64,000 bases of DNA from CAVQBJ01 sp963724405 (GCA_963724405.1 CAVRUQ010000012.1:496001-560000), one strand, 5' to 3'. Numbered from the stretch's first letter, positions 8,212 through 16,655 are shown. A program made the numbers and translations. Notes: generated by a model not told the origin, from the letters alone.

Positions 8212-9129
8212 TCAGGCCGGGGCGGCGGCGCCGTCGGCCGTCCGCGCGCGCAGCCACGGGCGGGTGACGCGCAGCACCTGCAGGATCGCGCGCGTCGACG
8301 GGGAGCGGTTGAGCGTGTAGAAGTGGATCCCGGGAGCCCCGTGCTCGAGCAGCTCGGAGCACTGCAGCGCCGCGTAGGCCGAGCCGAGCTGGGCGACGGC
8401 GTCCGGATCGTCGGCGCGCTGCTCGAGCGCCTCCTGCAGGGCCGGCGGGATCTGCGCGCCGCACATCGCCGTGAAGCGCTTGATCTGGGCCACGTTCGTG
8501 ATCGGCATGATGCCGGGGATGATCGGAACGTCGATGCCGATCGACCGCGCTCGCGCGACGAACGCGAAGTAGTCCGGGTTGTGGAAGAAGAGCTGCGTGA
8601 TCAGGACGCGAACGCCGGCGTCGACCTTCTCCTTGAGATGGCGCAGGTCGCTCTGCGCATCGACCGCCTCGGGGTGAACCTCGGGGTAGGCCGCGCCGGC
8701 GATGCAGAAGCCGTAGTCGCCCGCGACGAGGCGCACGAGCTCGCTCGCGTACCCGAGCCCGCCCTCGCTGCGAACGAACGCGTCCTCGCCCTGCGGCGGA
8801 TCGCCGCGCAGCGCGAGCACGTTGTCCAGCCCGGCGTCGCGCATCTGGCGCAGCGCGCCGTGCAGCTCGTCGGTCGTCGCCCCGACGCAGGTGAAGTGGG
8901 CCATCGCCTCCAGGCCGTGATCGGCGCGCACGCGCGAGACGATCTCGAGCGTCCGCTCGCGGGTCGAGCCGCCCGCGCCCCAGGTGACCGACACGAAGGC
9001 CGGGTCGAGGTCGCGCAGCTGCGCCAGCGCATCGAACAAGCGCTGCACGCCCGCCTCGTCCTTCGGCGGGAAGAACTCGAACGAGAACACCGGCTCGTCC
9101 CGCTCGGCGATGATGTCGTCGATGCGCAT
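8212..9129 (-). CDS. metF: 5,10-methylenetetrahydrofolate reductase
   Basis: Reduces methylene-THF to methyl-THF, the methyl donor for methionine synthesis, using FAD. The 305 residues form one TIM-barrel domain, as in bacterial MetF. Motifs seen: FSFEFFPPK with the catalytic Glu near residue 18, VSVTWGAGG near 47-55, LALRGDPP near 104-111 and a PGIMP stretch near 195-199. The ATG at 9129 is 6 nt after a TAGGAT box. Upstream lies a full promoter with an overlapping palindrome (9136-9167), so the gene is probably controlled by a repressor. Confidence 0.95.
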   Translation of the reverse strand: MRIDDIIAERDEPVFSFEFFPPKDEAGVQRLFDALAQLRDLDPAFVSVTWGAGGSTRERTLEIVSRVRADHGLEAMAHFTCVGATTDELHGALRQMRDAGLDNVLALRGDPPQGEDAFVRSEGGLGYASELVRLVAGDYGFCIAGAAYPEVHPEAVDAQSDLRHLKEKVDAGVRVLITQLFFHNPDYFAFVARARSIGIDVPIIPGIMPITNVAQIKRFTAMCGAQIPPALQEALEQRADDPDAVAQLGSAYAALQCSELLEHGAPGIHFYTLNRSPSTRAILQVLRVTRPWLRARTADGAAAPA

Positions 9130-9135
9130 CGTCGG

Positions 9136-9167
9136 ATCCTAGTCACCTTGACACGATCGTGTCAAGG
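9136..9167 (-). promoter_or_regulatory. metF promoter overlapped by a perfect 22-bp palindrome
   Basis: On the minus strand TTGACA (9160-9165) and TAGGAT (9136-9141) are separated by 18 bp, and TAGGAT lies 6 nt before the metF ATG. A perfect palindrome with half-site CCTTGACACGA covers 9146-9167 and includes the -35 box, the usual geometry of a repressor operator. It also overlaps the stop codon of the upstream MBL gene. Which protein binds is unknown; regulators of methionine or SAH metabolism and TetR-type repressors are candidates. Confidence 0.7.
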
Positions 9168-10181
9168 TTGGGCGACCGGCGAGGGCTGGGCCGCGACCCA
9201 GCGATCGGCCTCGCCCGCCAGGCGCCGCACGCGACCGTCGGCCTCCAGGTGCGTCAGGTAGCAGAGCGCCTCGGACAGCCACCAGTGCGCGTTCATCTCG
9301 TTCAGCGCCTCCCCGTACACCCGCGGCACGACCGCGAACGCGGTCAGCGGCTCGCTCGAGACGGCCTCGAGCACGCGCCCGAGCCGCTCGTGCACGAGCT
9401 CGCGGTTGGCCACGATGTGGGCCTGCACGTCGGTGAACGTTCGGCCGTGGCCGGGGAGGCACAGGCGCGCGTCGAGCGCCTCGATGCGATCGAGCGACCC
9501 GAGGAACTCGCCCGCCGGATCGGGCGAGTAGCCGTAGTCGAAGTAGATCGAGACGCGCCCGAGGAGGTGGTCGCCCGAGATGAGCAGCCGCCGCGACGGG
9601 GCGAACAGGCACACGTGCGACGGCGCGTGCCCCGGCGTCTCGTGCACCGTCCAGGGCCCGAGATCGGTGTCGATCACGACGCCGGGCAGGAGCGGTCGAT
9701 CGGGCTCGATGAGCGCGGCGATGCCGAAGTTGAGGCTCTTGCGCTCGCGCGCGTAGCGGCGCAGCGGCTCCTCGGGCACCCCGCTCTGGCGAGCGACCTC
9801 CAGCCGGCGCGCGAAGGCGGCCTCCGGATCGCTCGCCGCCTGCGTCATGTGCGCGTGGTTGGGATGCATCCACAACTCGCAGCCCGTCCGCTCCACGATC
9901 GTGGCCGCCTGCCCGTAGTGGTCGGAGTGCGCGTGCGTGCAGACGAGCAGCCGCACGTTCTCCAGGCGCAGGCCGCACATGCCCAGCGCCCCCTCGAGGT
10001 GCGCCATCGAGCCGGGCTCGTGCATCCCGGTGTCCACGAGCACGATCCCGTCGCCGGCGGCGATCGCCCACGCGTTGCAGTGCGGAACGCCGGGCCACGG
10101 CAGCGGCAGGCGCAGCCGCCACAGGCCGGGGAGCACGCGCTCCCCCCGTCCCAGCTCGCGTTTGCGTGTCGCCTCGGTCAC
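9162..10181 (-). CDS. Metallo-beta-lactamase-fold hydrolase
   Basis: A two-metal hydrolase of 339 residues. The signature THAHSDH (82-88) supplies the metal-binding HxHxDH set, with a further His in GHAPSHV, an Asp in ISGDHLLG and a His in LPGHGRTF. The C-terminal 90 residues form a helical extension often seen in hydrolases acting on thioesters or lactones; the substrate is unknown. The GTG at 10181 is 7 nt after a TACCCT box (10189-10194, minus strand). It is divergent from a second MBL gene at 10276 and its stop lies inside the metF operator. Confidence 0.88.
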   Translation of the reverse strand: MTEATRKRELGRGERVLPGLWRLRLPLPWPGVPHCNAWAIAAGDGIVLVDTGMHEPGSMAHLEGALGMCGLRLENVRLLVCTHAHSDHYGQAATIVERTGCELWMHPNHAHMTQAASDPEAAFARRLEVARQSGVPEEPLRRYARERKSLNFGIAALIEPDRPLLPGVVIDTDLGPWTVHETPGHAPSHVCLFAPSRRLLISGDHLLGRVSIYFDYGYSPDPAGEFLGSLDRIEALDARLCLPGHGRTFTDVQAHIVANRELVHERLGRVLEAVSSEPLTAFAVVPRVYGEALNEMNAHWWLSEALCYLTHLEADGRVRRLAGEADRWVAAQPSPVAQP

Positions 10182-10275
10182 CGGCAGGAGGGTATCTGCC
10201 CGGCTCCGGCGCGCCCGTGCGGCGCCGTCGGGCGGCGTTTACACTCACTCCCGACCCCTGGGTGAGGAGAGCGAG

Positions 10276-11583
10276 ATGGCCGAGGCGAAGAGTGGAACCG
10301 AGGCGGGGACCGAGAAGCGGACGGGCCGGCGCTTCAAGCGCGAGGCCGAACGCGCCGATGAGGCGCACACGCCGACCGAATCCGACACCCCGACTCCGGC
10401 AGGCGCCGAGCAGGTGGCTCGCGCCTACTTCGCCGCGATCGACGCGCACGACCTCGACGCGGCCGTGGCGCTATGGGCGCCCGGCGGGCGCGAGCATCTG
10501 CGCGGCCAGATCGACGGCATCGCGCCCGACGACGTCCGCGAGTTCATCGGCTCGCTCCTGCGCGCCGTCCCCGATCTGCGCTTCGAGGTCGTCTCCACGA
10601 CGACCGAGGGCGAGCGCTGCGCGGTGCAGTGGCGCATGCGCGGGGTGTTCGCCGGCGATCAGGCGCTGCGTGGCGTCGATCCGAACGGCTCGCCCGTGCT
10701 GCTCGAGGGGGTCGACCTCGTGACCGTCCGCGACGGCCTCATCCAGGCCAACGACGCGTTCTCCGACGGGATCACGTTCGCCGAGCAGGTCGGACTGCTG
10801 CCGCGACAGGGCTCCTCGGCCGAGCGTGGCCTCGTCGGCGCGTTCAACGCGAAGACCCGCCTCGGGCGGCGCCTGGCCGGGCCCGGGGCCGAGGAGGTCG
10901 CCGAGGGCGTGTGGGTCGTACAGGGCCAGCCGGCCCGCTGCAACGTGTACCTGTTGGCCGACGGCGACGGGATCACCTTGTTCGACGCCGGCGCGCGCAC
11001 GATGGTGCGCGCGGTCGCGAGCGCGGCGGCACCGCTCGGCGGCGTGCGCCGGATCGTGCTCGGCCACGGCCACACGGACCACCGCGGCGTGGCGAACGCG
11101 TTCGACGTCCCGGTCCTCTGTCACCCGGACGAGGTGCTCGACGCCGAGGGCAGCGGCGGCTTTCGCTACTGGGGCGAGAGGCTCCCGGGCCTGCCGGCGC
11201 CGATGCGCCCGATCCACCGGATGCTGCACCGCTACTTCTGGGACGGCGGCCCGGTGACGATCGCCGGCACGGTGAGCGAGGGCGACGAGGTCGCCGGATT
11301 TCGCGTCGTGCACCTTCCCGGCCACGCGCCCGGCCTGATCGCGCTCTGGCGCGAGAGCGACCGGCTCGCGCTCGTCAGCGACGCCTTCTACACGATCGAC
11401 CAGTGGGGTCGCGACGTCCCACCGCGCGTGCCGATGGAGGCCTACAACTACGACACCGAGCAGGCGCGCGCGAGCCTGCGCAAGCTCGCCGAGCTCGAAC
11501 CGGCCGCCGCCTGGCCCGGTCACGCCCTGCCGGTGCGCGGCGACGTCCGCGCCGCGGTGCTGCGAGCGGCCGACGCGCGCTGA
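10276..11583 (+). CDS. Fusion of SnoaL-like domain and metallo-beta-lactamase hydrolase
   Basis: A 435-residue two-domain protein. After a charged, probably disordered N-terminus (1-42), residues about 43-165 read as a SnoaL/NTF2-like cone fold (ARAYFAAIDAHDLDAAVALW opening, typical of polyketide-cyclase-like proteins). Residues about 195-425 are an MBL domain with HGHTDH (264-269), LPGHAPG and a C-terminal WPGHALPV His. The fusion suggests that binding of a small hydrophobic ligand and its hydrolysis are coupled; this is inference. The ATG follows GAGGAG, and a TACACT box at 10240-10245 would give a leader of about 25 nt. The upstream in-frame extension overlaps the divergent MBL gene and is rejected. 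Confidence 0.88.
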   Translation: MAEAKSGTEAGTEKRTGRRFKREAERADEAHTPTESDTPTPAGAEQVARAYFAAIDAHDLDAAVALWAPGGREHLRGQIDGIAPDDVREFIGSLLRAVPDLRFEVVSTTTEGERCAVQWRMRGVFAGDQALRGVDPNGSPVLLEGVDLVTVRDGLIQANDAFSDGITFAEQVGLLPRQGSSAERGLVGAFNAKTRLGRRLAGPGAEEVAEGVWVVQGQPARCNVYLLADGDGITLFDAGARTMVRAVASAAAPLGGVRRIVLGHGHTDHRGVANAFDVPVLCHPDEVLDAEGSGGFRYWGERLPGLPAPMRPIHRMLHRYFWDGGPVTIAGTVSEGDEVAGFRVVHLPGHAPGLIALWRESDRLALVSDAFYTIDQWGRDVPPRVPMEAYNYDTEQARASLRKLAELEPAAAWPGHALPVRGDVRAAVLRAADAR

Positions 11584-11590
11584 CGCCGCC

Positions 11591-11965
11591 GTGGCACGCA
11601 AGGGACGGGCACGCGGGCGCGGCGGGGCGCCCGCCCCGGCGCCCCTGAAGGCGCCGGCGTCGGACTACACCGATCCGGCCGGCAACGTGCTGACGCTGCG
11701 CGGCTCGCTGACGCCGGCGACGCGCCGCGAATACGCCGAGACGCTCACCGGCAACCCGCTCTCGCGCGAGGACGCCTGGCACCGGGCGCTCGAGTTCCTC
11801 TTCGAGCGCCTGGCGGTGCGCTGGATCGTCGCCGGCGCCCCGATCGAGCGACAGCGCGAGCTGCTTCTGCGCTTCCGCGCCGCGTCGCGCGAGGAGCGCG
11901 ACTGGGTGCGGTCGGTCATCCGCGAGCACTGCGCCGAGCACTTCCCCGACGTGCAGGCGCCGTGA
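11591..11965 (+). CDS. Hypothetical protein, 124 residues
   Basis: Function unknown. A basic N-terminus (about 1-20, ARKGRARGRGG) precedes a helical domain with conserved-looking charged patterns (RREYAETLTGNPLSREDAWH, then an acidic/basic helix ending SVIREHCAEHF). The basic tail could bind nucleic acid; nothing else points to a role. The GTG at 11591 lies only 7 bp after the SnoaL-MBL stop, so the two genes are probably co-transcribed. A dispersed hairpin repeat follows the stop codon. Confidence 0.7.
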   Translation: MARKGRARGRGGAPAPAPLKAPASDYTDPAGNVLTLRGSLTPATRREYAETLTGNPLSREDAWHRALEFLFERLAVRWIVAGAPIERQRELLLRFRAASREERDWVRSVIREHCAEHFPDVQAP

Positions 11966-11998
11966 GGCGGGCGCGTTCGGGGTCCGATCCCGGAAGCG

Positions 11999-12035
11999 TG
12001 GTCGATCTCCTTCCGCCATGCGCGAAGATCGACCA
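11999..12035. repeat. Dispersed hairpin repeat, copy 1
   Basis: A 12-nt arm (11999-12010) pairs with 12024-12035 around a 13-nt loop, with one mismatch; the arm core is TGGTCGATCT. It sits in the gap between the convergent genes ending at 11965 and 12064, so it could terminate both. A related copy with the same arm length and loop length lies at 31336-31372. Confidence 0.7.
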
Positions 12036-12063
12036 CAGTTCGATCCGGGGGCGCCCCGACGGG

Positions 12064-12294
12064 TCACGGACCGAGCAGCTCCAGCCGCGCGCCGTGGGCC
12101 GAGCCCGCCGGCACGAACTTGGCCGTCGCCGGGCTGAGCACGAACTCGAAGCGCTCGCCGCTCTCGCTGTCGACGCTCAGCCGCAGGCCGCCGTCGTGCA
12201 CGGCGCTGACGACGGCAGGCTCGCGCCCGCCGCCGAAGTGGGTGATGCGGGCGGCGCCTCCCACGCGCGGCATCGGACGAGAGGGACGGGGCAC
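12064..12294 (-). CDS. Small hypothetical protein, 76 residues
   Basis: Function unknown. The short protein has a Pro/Arg-rich start and then alternating strands (PAVVSAVHDGGLRLSVDS, RFEFVLSPATAKFV) that suggest a small beta-barrel. The GTG at 12294 lies 6 nt after a TACGAT box (minus strand, 12301-12306), which supports it as a real leaderless gene despite its size. It is divergent from pyruvate kinase. Confidence 0.65.
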   Translation of the reverse strand: MPRPSRPMPRVGGAARITHFGGGREPAVVSAVHDGGLRLSVDSESGERFEFVLSPATAKFVPAGSAHGARLELLGP

Positions 12295-12300
12295 GCCGGA

Positions 12301-12346
12301 ATCGTAGGCGGCCGGACCCGGGTTCCGCGCCCGCGGCCGCTACCGT
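12301..12346. promoter_or_regulatory. Divergent leaderless promoters for the 76-residue gene and pyk
   Basis: On the minus strand TACGAT (12301-12306) is 6 nt from the GTG at 12294. On the plus strand TACCGT (12341-12346) is 9 nt from the pyk ATG at 12356. Each polymerase footprint would overlap the other's -35 region. No clear -35 box is seen. Confidence 0.55.
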
Positions 12347-12355
12347 CCTCACGTC

Positions 12356-13795
12356 ATGCGCCGCACGAAGATCGTCGCCACCATCGGCCCGGCATCGCGA
12401 GACCCGGACACGCTCCTGGCGATGGTCAAGGCGGGGATGGATGTCGCGCGCCTGAACTACTCGCACGGCAGTCTCAAGGAGCACGCCGAGACGGTCCAGC
12501 TCGTGCGCGAGGCCGCCGGCCGGGGCGGCCGCCCGGTCGCCATCCTGCAGGACCTGCCGGGGCCGAAGCTGCGCATCGGCCCGCTGCGCGACGACGTCGT
12601 CGAGCTGCAGGTCGGCCAGCGCGTGCGGTTCAGCGGCAACTCGGCCGACGACGAGGAGGAGGGGACGGCGCTCGGCGACGCGGAGCACATGAGCGTGTCC
12701 TGGCCCGGCATCGCCGAATCGCTCGACGTCGGCGACATCTTCTATCTGGCCGACGGCTCGGTGCGCCTGCGCGTCGTGGACGTGAGCGCACCGACCGCCG
12801 AGATCGAGGCCGAGATCGAGGTCGGCGGCGCCGTCGCGTCGCGCCAGGGGATGAACGTGCCCGGGCCGGCCGACTCGCTCCCGTCGGTGCCCGAGGAGGA
12901 TCTGGCGCTCCTGCGCCACGGCGAGTCGATCGGCGTCGACCTCGTGGCCCTGTCCTTCGTGCGCCGCCCAGAGGACGTGCTCTTCGTGCGCGGGCACACG
13001 CGCCTGCCCCTCATCGCCAAGATCGAGAAGCCCCAGGCGGTCGACGAGGCCGAGGAGATCCTGCGCGCGGCCGACTGCGTGATGGTGGCCCGCGGCGACC
13101 TCGGCATCGAGCTGGCGATCGAGCGGGTCCCGATGGTGCAGAAGCATCTCCTGCGGCTCGCCGGCCAGCTCGCCCGCCCGTCGATCACCGCGACCCAGAT
13201 GCTCGACTCGATGGTCACCTCCAGCCGCCCCACCCGCGCCGAGGTGGCCGACGTCGCCAATGCGATCCTCGATGGGACCGACGCCGTGATGCTCTCGCAG
13301 GAGACGGCCGTGGGCGCCCACCCGGTCGGGGCGGTGGCGATGATGGCGGCCGTCGCCGAGCAGGCGGAGAGGGAGGCTCCCTACGACGACTGGAACCGGT
13401 GGCGCGTGCGCCGCGACGGGCGCGATCCGGCCTACACGCTGGCCCACAGCCTGTGCGTGGCCGCGACCGAGCTCGACCTCGACGCGCTCATCGTGCCGAC
13501 GCTGTCGGGCCGCTCGGCGCGGCTCGTGTCGGCGCACCGGCCGCAGGTGCCGATCTACGCGCTGTCGCCCGGGCGCGAGACCGTGCGGCGCTGCGGGCTC
13601 ATGTGGGGGGTGCAGGCCGCGTCGATCCGCCGCCACGAGACGACCGAGGAGCTCATCGCCGACGCGGCGCGGCGAGTCGTCGAGCTCGGCTGGGGTCAGC
13701 CGGGACAGCGGGTCGGCATCACGGCCGGGCTGCCGAGCGGCCGCCCGGGCACGACGAGCCTCGTCCAGATCCAGACGCTCACGCCCGCGCGCTGA
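12356..13795 (+). CDS. pyk: Pyruvate kinase
   Basis: Makes ATP and pyruvate from phosphoenolpyruvate and ADP, the last step of glycolysis. The 479 residues start RRTKIVATIGPASRD, the typical N-terminal strand, followed by GMDVARLNYSHG near residue 29. The B domain occupies about 70-165. The catalytic Lys lies in IAKIEKPQAV near 220, and metal and substrate residues in MVARGDLGIE and ATQMLDSM. The C-terminal allosteric domain is complete. The start is fixed by the conserved N-terminus and a TACCGT box 9 nt upstream. Confidence 0.97.
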   Translation: MRRTKIVATIGPASRDPDTLLAMVKAGMDVARLNYSHGSLKEHAETVQLVREAAGRGGRPVAILQDLPGPKLRIGPLRDDVVELQVGQRVRFSGNSADDEEEGTALGDAEHMSVSWPGIAESLDVGDIFYLADGSVRLRVVDVSAPTAEIEAEIEVGGAVASRQGMNVPGPADSLPSVPEEDLALLRHGESIGVDLVALSFVRRPEDVLFVRGHTRLPLIAKIEKPQAVDEAEEILRAADCVMVARGDLGIELAIERVPMVQKHLLRLAGQLARPSITATQMLDSMVTSSRPTRAEVADVANAILDGTDAVMLSQETAVGAHPVGAVAMMAAVAEQAEREAPYDDWNRWRVRRDGRDPAYTLAHSLCVAATELDLDALIVPTLSGRSARLVSAHRPQVPIYALSPGRETVRRCGLMWGVQAASIRRHETTEELIADAARRVVELGWGQPGQRVGITAGLPSGRPGTTSLVQIQTLTPAR

Positions 13796-13796
13796 G

Positions 13797-15179
13797 TCAG
13801 GCGGCGGCGTCTCGGTAGAACGCGGCCTCCTGGCGACCGAGCTCGGTGACCGGCAGGGCGTCGAAGCACCACTCGCGGAAGATCGCGTACCAGTTGCCGG
13901 TGGCCTGCAGCTGCGAGAGGACCGCGAGCGTCAGCAGCTCCAGGCGCCGGCCGAACAGGTGCTCGGGCGGCAGCGACTCCTGACGCATCTGGTCGTAGTA
14001 CGGCGAGCGGGGGTCGGACATGTGGATGGCCACCTGGCTGGCGATCTCGGGCACGAGCGTGATCTCCTCGTCGGTGAGGTACCACCAGGTGAGGTCGCGG
14101 AACTGCTCGAGCACCCGCGCGTGATCCTGGCGGGTGGCGTCGCCGATGAAGCCGCCCTCGTGGAGGTGCTGGATGAGCCCCTCGCCGTCGCCGTCCTTGA
14201 ACAGGCGCGCCGCCTGCAGCTCGAACTCGGCCACCGAGGGGTCGATGCGCTTGTAGAGGCCGAAGTCGATGAAGCTGACCCGCCCGTCGGCGCACAGGAG
14301 GAAGTTGCCCGGGTGCGGATCGCCGGAGAACTCGTGATGGCGGTACATCGATCCGAAGAAGAAGCGGAAGAGGATCTCGCCCAGCCGGTCGCGCTCGGCC
14401 ACCGGACGCCCGCGCAGTTCCTCGAACCCGACGCCCTCCACGAACTCGCTGACGAGCACCCGCTCGCGTGAGAGCGACGTCACGACGTCGGGGACGTGGA
14501 TGAAGGGATGACCGCGGTACAGGGCGGCCATGCGCCGCTGGTTCTGCGCCTCGAGCTCGTAGTCGAGCTCCTCGTCGATCCGCGCTCGGATCTCCTCCGC
14601 GGTGGCGCGCACGTCGAGGCGCGGGGCCAGCCCCTTGAGCAGCCGCATGATCACGCCGAGGTTGCGCATGTCCGAGCGCACGGCGTTGGCCACGCCGGGG
14701 TACTGGACCTTCACGGCCACCGGGCGCCCGTCCTTCAGCGTCGCCCGGTACACCTGACCGATCGAGGCGGCGGCGATCGCGTCCTCGTCGAACTCGGCGA
14801 ACACGGCCGAGATCGGCTCGTCGAGGTCCTCCTCGATGACCTTGCGCATCTGCTTGAAGGAGACCTGCGGCGCCGCGTCGCGGAGCTTGGCCAGCTCGCG
14901 CTGGAACTCCTCGCGATGGAGCTCCGGCACGAGCCCGACGTCGAGGAACGACAGGACCTGGCCGAGCTTCATGGCCGCGCCCTTCATCGTGCCGAGCACG
15001 CTCACGATCTGCTTGGCCGTCTCGAGCTGGCGGCGTGCGAGCGCCTCCTCGGCCGCGTCGTCGCTGCGCGCGACGTTCGCGGCGCGTGTGCCGAACTGCT
15101 TGACGGCCTCGCCGGCCGCGAGGCGTCCGACCGTCGCCGAGCGTCGAACCCGGGAGGTGGGCATCTTGTCGCGGGCCAT
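13797..15179 (-). CDS. AarF/UbiB (ABC1) family atypical kinase
   Basis: A 460-residue member of the UbiB/ADCK ATPase family, linked in other organisms to quinone or lipid metabolism. Family hallmarks are present: the KxGQ signature in MKLGQVLSF, the nucleotide-loop Lys in AVKVQYPG, the ExD-type Glu in ELDYELEAQNQRR, GDPHPGNFLL (catalytic loop) and FIDFGLYKR (DFG-like). Unlike many family members it shows no C-terminal membrane helices. A TTG could extend the frame to 15200, but the ATG at 15179 has a TACCAT box 8 nt upstream. Its stop is 1 bp from that of the convergent pyk. Confidence 0.9.
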   Translation of the reverse strand: MARDKMPTSRVRRSATVGRLAAGEAVKQFGTRAANVARSDDAAEEALARRQLETAKQIVSVLGTMKGAAMKLGQVLSFLDVGLVPELHREEFQRELAKLRDAAPQVSFKQMRKVIEEDLDEPISAVFAEFDEDAIAAASIGQVYRATLKDGRPVAVKVQYPGVANAVRSDMRNLGVIMRLLKGLAPRLDVRATAEEIRARIDEELDYELEAQNQRRMAALYRGHPFIHVPDVVTSLSRERVLVSEFVEGVGFEELRGRPVAERDRLGEILFRFFFGSMYRHHEFSGDPHPGNFLLCADGRVSFIDFGLYKRIDPSVAEFELQAARLFKDGDGEGLIQHLHEGGFIGDATRQDHARVLEQFRDLTWWYLTDEEITLVPEIASQVAIHMSDPRSPYYDQMRQESLPPEHLFGRRLELLTLAVLSQLQATGNWYAIFREWCFDALPVTELGRQEAAFYRDAAA

Positions 15180-15187
15180 GGACCGCC

Positions 15188-15193
15188 ATGGTA
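15188..15193 (-). promoter_or_regulatory. -10 box that sets the AarF kinase start
   Basis: TACCAT on the minus strand ends 8 nt before the ATG at 15179 and lies within the alternative TTG-extended frame, arguing for a leaderless start at 15179. Confidence 0.5.
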
Positions 15194-15248
15194 AGGGCAA
15201 GGCGGCGCCGGTCCTGGGCGGCGACGCGTCAGTTGCGCGCGAGGGACC

Positions 15249-16064
15249 CTAGGAGCGGGCGCGCCCGCGCTGGACCTGCGAGCCGGGGACGATGTCGTCG
15301 CGACCGTCGGGCCAGCGCACCCACGCCTTGTGCCCGCCGTCGTAGTCGTCCCCGAACAGCACGAGCGTCGCCGGCTCTCCGAGGGCCAGGCACGGCTCGC
15401 TCCCCTCGGGATCGAGGCCGCGCCACACACGGATGAACGCGTTCGCGTTCCACTCCTCCGCGACCGTCGTGGCGTCGGTGTGACCCGGGCGGATGATGGT
15501 GTCGGGCGGCAGCTCCATCAGCGTGCCCATGATCGAGTCCTTCAGGTCGGTGTACGTGGTGTGCCCCGGGGCTCGCACGCCGCCGACCGAGTTGCGGAAC
15601 AGCGTGTCGCCGGTGAACACCGACGCGCCACCGCCCGTGAAGCCGCCCGGCCGGGTGGCGGCGCCACCGCGCGCCGGTGCGCCCGGCTCACCGACGAGAA
15701 ACGAGAGCATCCCCGCGGTGTGCCCCGGCGTGGCCAGCGGGCGCACCTCCAGACGACCGAGCGTGATCGCGTCGCCGGCCTCGATCGTGCCCGTCGCACC
15801 GTCGACGAGCTGGCGCTCGAGCGGGTGGATGAGCACCTGCAGATCCGGCCAGCGCGCGGTGAGCACGGGCAGCTCCATCACGTGATCGTGGTGGTGGTGC
15901 GTGAGGAACACGTGCGTCGGCCGCAGGCCGAGCCGATCGGCAGCGTCGACGAGCGGCCGCACCGGTCCGCCGGCATCGATGAAGAAGGCCGGTCCTCCCT
16001 CCCCGTCGGCGACCAGATAGGTGTTCGACAGGAACTGGGGGTGCATCGAGCGCTCGACGATCAT
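15249..16064 (-). CDS. Glyoxalase II-like metallo-beta-lactamase hydrolase
   Basis: A 271-residue MBL hydrolase. The HxHxDH set is in THHHHDH (55-61), with TPGHTAGM, FTGDTLF and IRPGHTD supplying further metal ligands in family order. This layout fits hydroxyacylglutathione hydrolase-like or other thioester hydrolases. The last 50 residues form an extra C-terminal segment. The ATG at 16064 is preferred over 16073 because AAGG lies at proper spacing. It is divergent from a glyoxalase I-type gene, suggesting a two-step detoxification pair, although actinobacteria normally use mycothiol in place of glutathione. Confidence 0.88.
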   Translation of the reverse strand: MIVERSMHPQFLSNTYLVADGEGGPAFFIDAGGPVRPLVDAADRLGLRPTHVFLTHHHHDHVMELPVLTARWPDLQVLIHPLERQLVDGATGTIEAGDAITLGRLEVRPLATPGHTAGMLSFLVGEPGAPARGGAATRPGGFTGGGASVFTGDTLFRNSVGGVRAPGHTTYTDLKDSIMGTLMELPPDTIIRPGHTDATTVAEEWNANAFIRVWRGLDPEGSEPCLALGEPATLVLFGDDYDGGHKAWVRWPDGRDDIVPGSQVQRGRARS

Positions 16065-16149
16065 GGCCGCCATCCTTGCACGAGCCGGTGACGCGGGTCG
16101 CTGCGACGTTCCCACGCCCGCGGCGTCGCGGGCGTACACTGCGCTCGCG

Positions 16150-16548
16150 ATGGCCCTCATACACACGTGCTACCGCATCGGCGACATCGATCGGTCGGTC
16201 GCCTTCTATGAGGCGCTCGGCTTCGAGGAGATCGGCCGCATGCCGATCCGCGACGAGGCGATCAACGTGTTCATGGGCCTGCCCGGCGACGGCGCGCGCC
16301 TGGAGCTCACGTACAACCACGGCGTCGACCACTACGAGCTCGGCACAGGCTACAACCACATCGCCGTGACCGTCGAGGACATCGACGCGGCGCTCGCGGC
16401 GCTCGCCGCCAAGGGCATCGAGCCCGAGCGCCCGCCGTACACCGTCCGCGAGGGCGGCAGCCGGCTGTGCTTCGTGCGCGACCCGGACGGGTACCGGATC
16501 GAATTGATTGAGGTCGCCACGTCCGATCGCGAGCTCGCGGGCGACTGA
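16150..16548 (+). CDS. gloA: Glyoxalase I (lactoylglutathione lyase) family protein
   Basis: A vicinal oxygen chelate enzyme of 132 residues, expected to isomerise the thiohemiacetal of methylglyoxal. The four metal ligands of the family are seen as His5, Glu52, His70 and Glu118, placed as in GloA. RDPDGYRIELIE closes the second beta-alpha-beta unit. The ATG at 16150 is 9 nt after a TACACT box (16135-16140). The thiol cofactor used here cannot be read from the sequence. Confidence 0.9.
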   Translation: MALIHTCYRIGDIDRSVAFYEALGFEEIGRMPIRDEAINVFMGLPGDGARLELTYNHGVDHYELGTGYNHIAVTVEDIDAALAALAAKGIEPERPPYTVREGGSRLCFVRDPDGYRIELIEVATSDRELAGD

Positions 16549-16655
16549 GGCCCTCAGGAACCGCCGGGCGGATGGTGAGATCGATGGCGCGCCGACCAGA
16601 CAAGCAGACGGGGGCTTTCGCGGGGCCGACGTACCCCCCAATCACCTGAAGACCT

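Noticed and set aside
12001..12036. Copy 1 of the hairpin repeat as a tRNA or small RNA gene
   Set aside because: No cloverleaf, no T-loop sequence and no promoter or T-run; a structural repeat or terminator is simpler.
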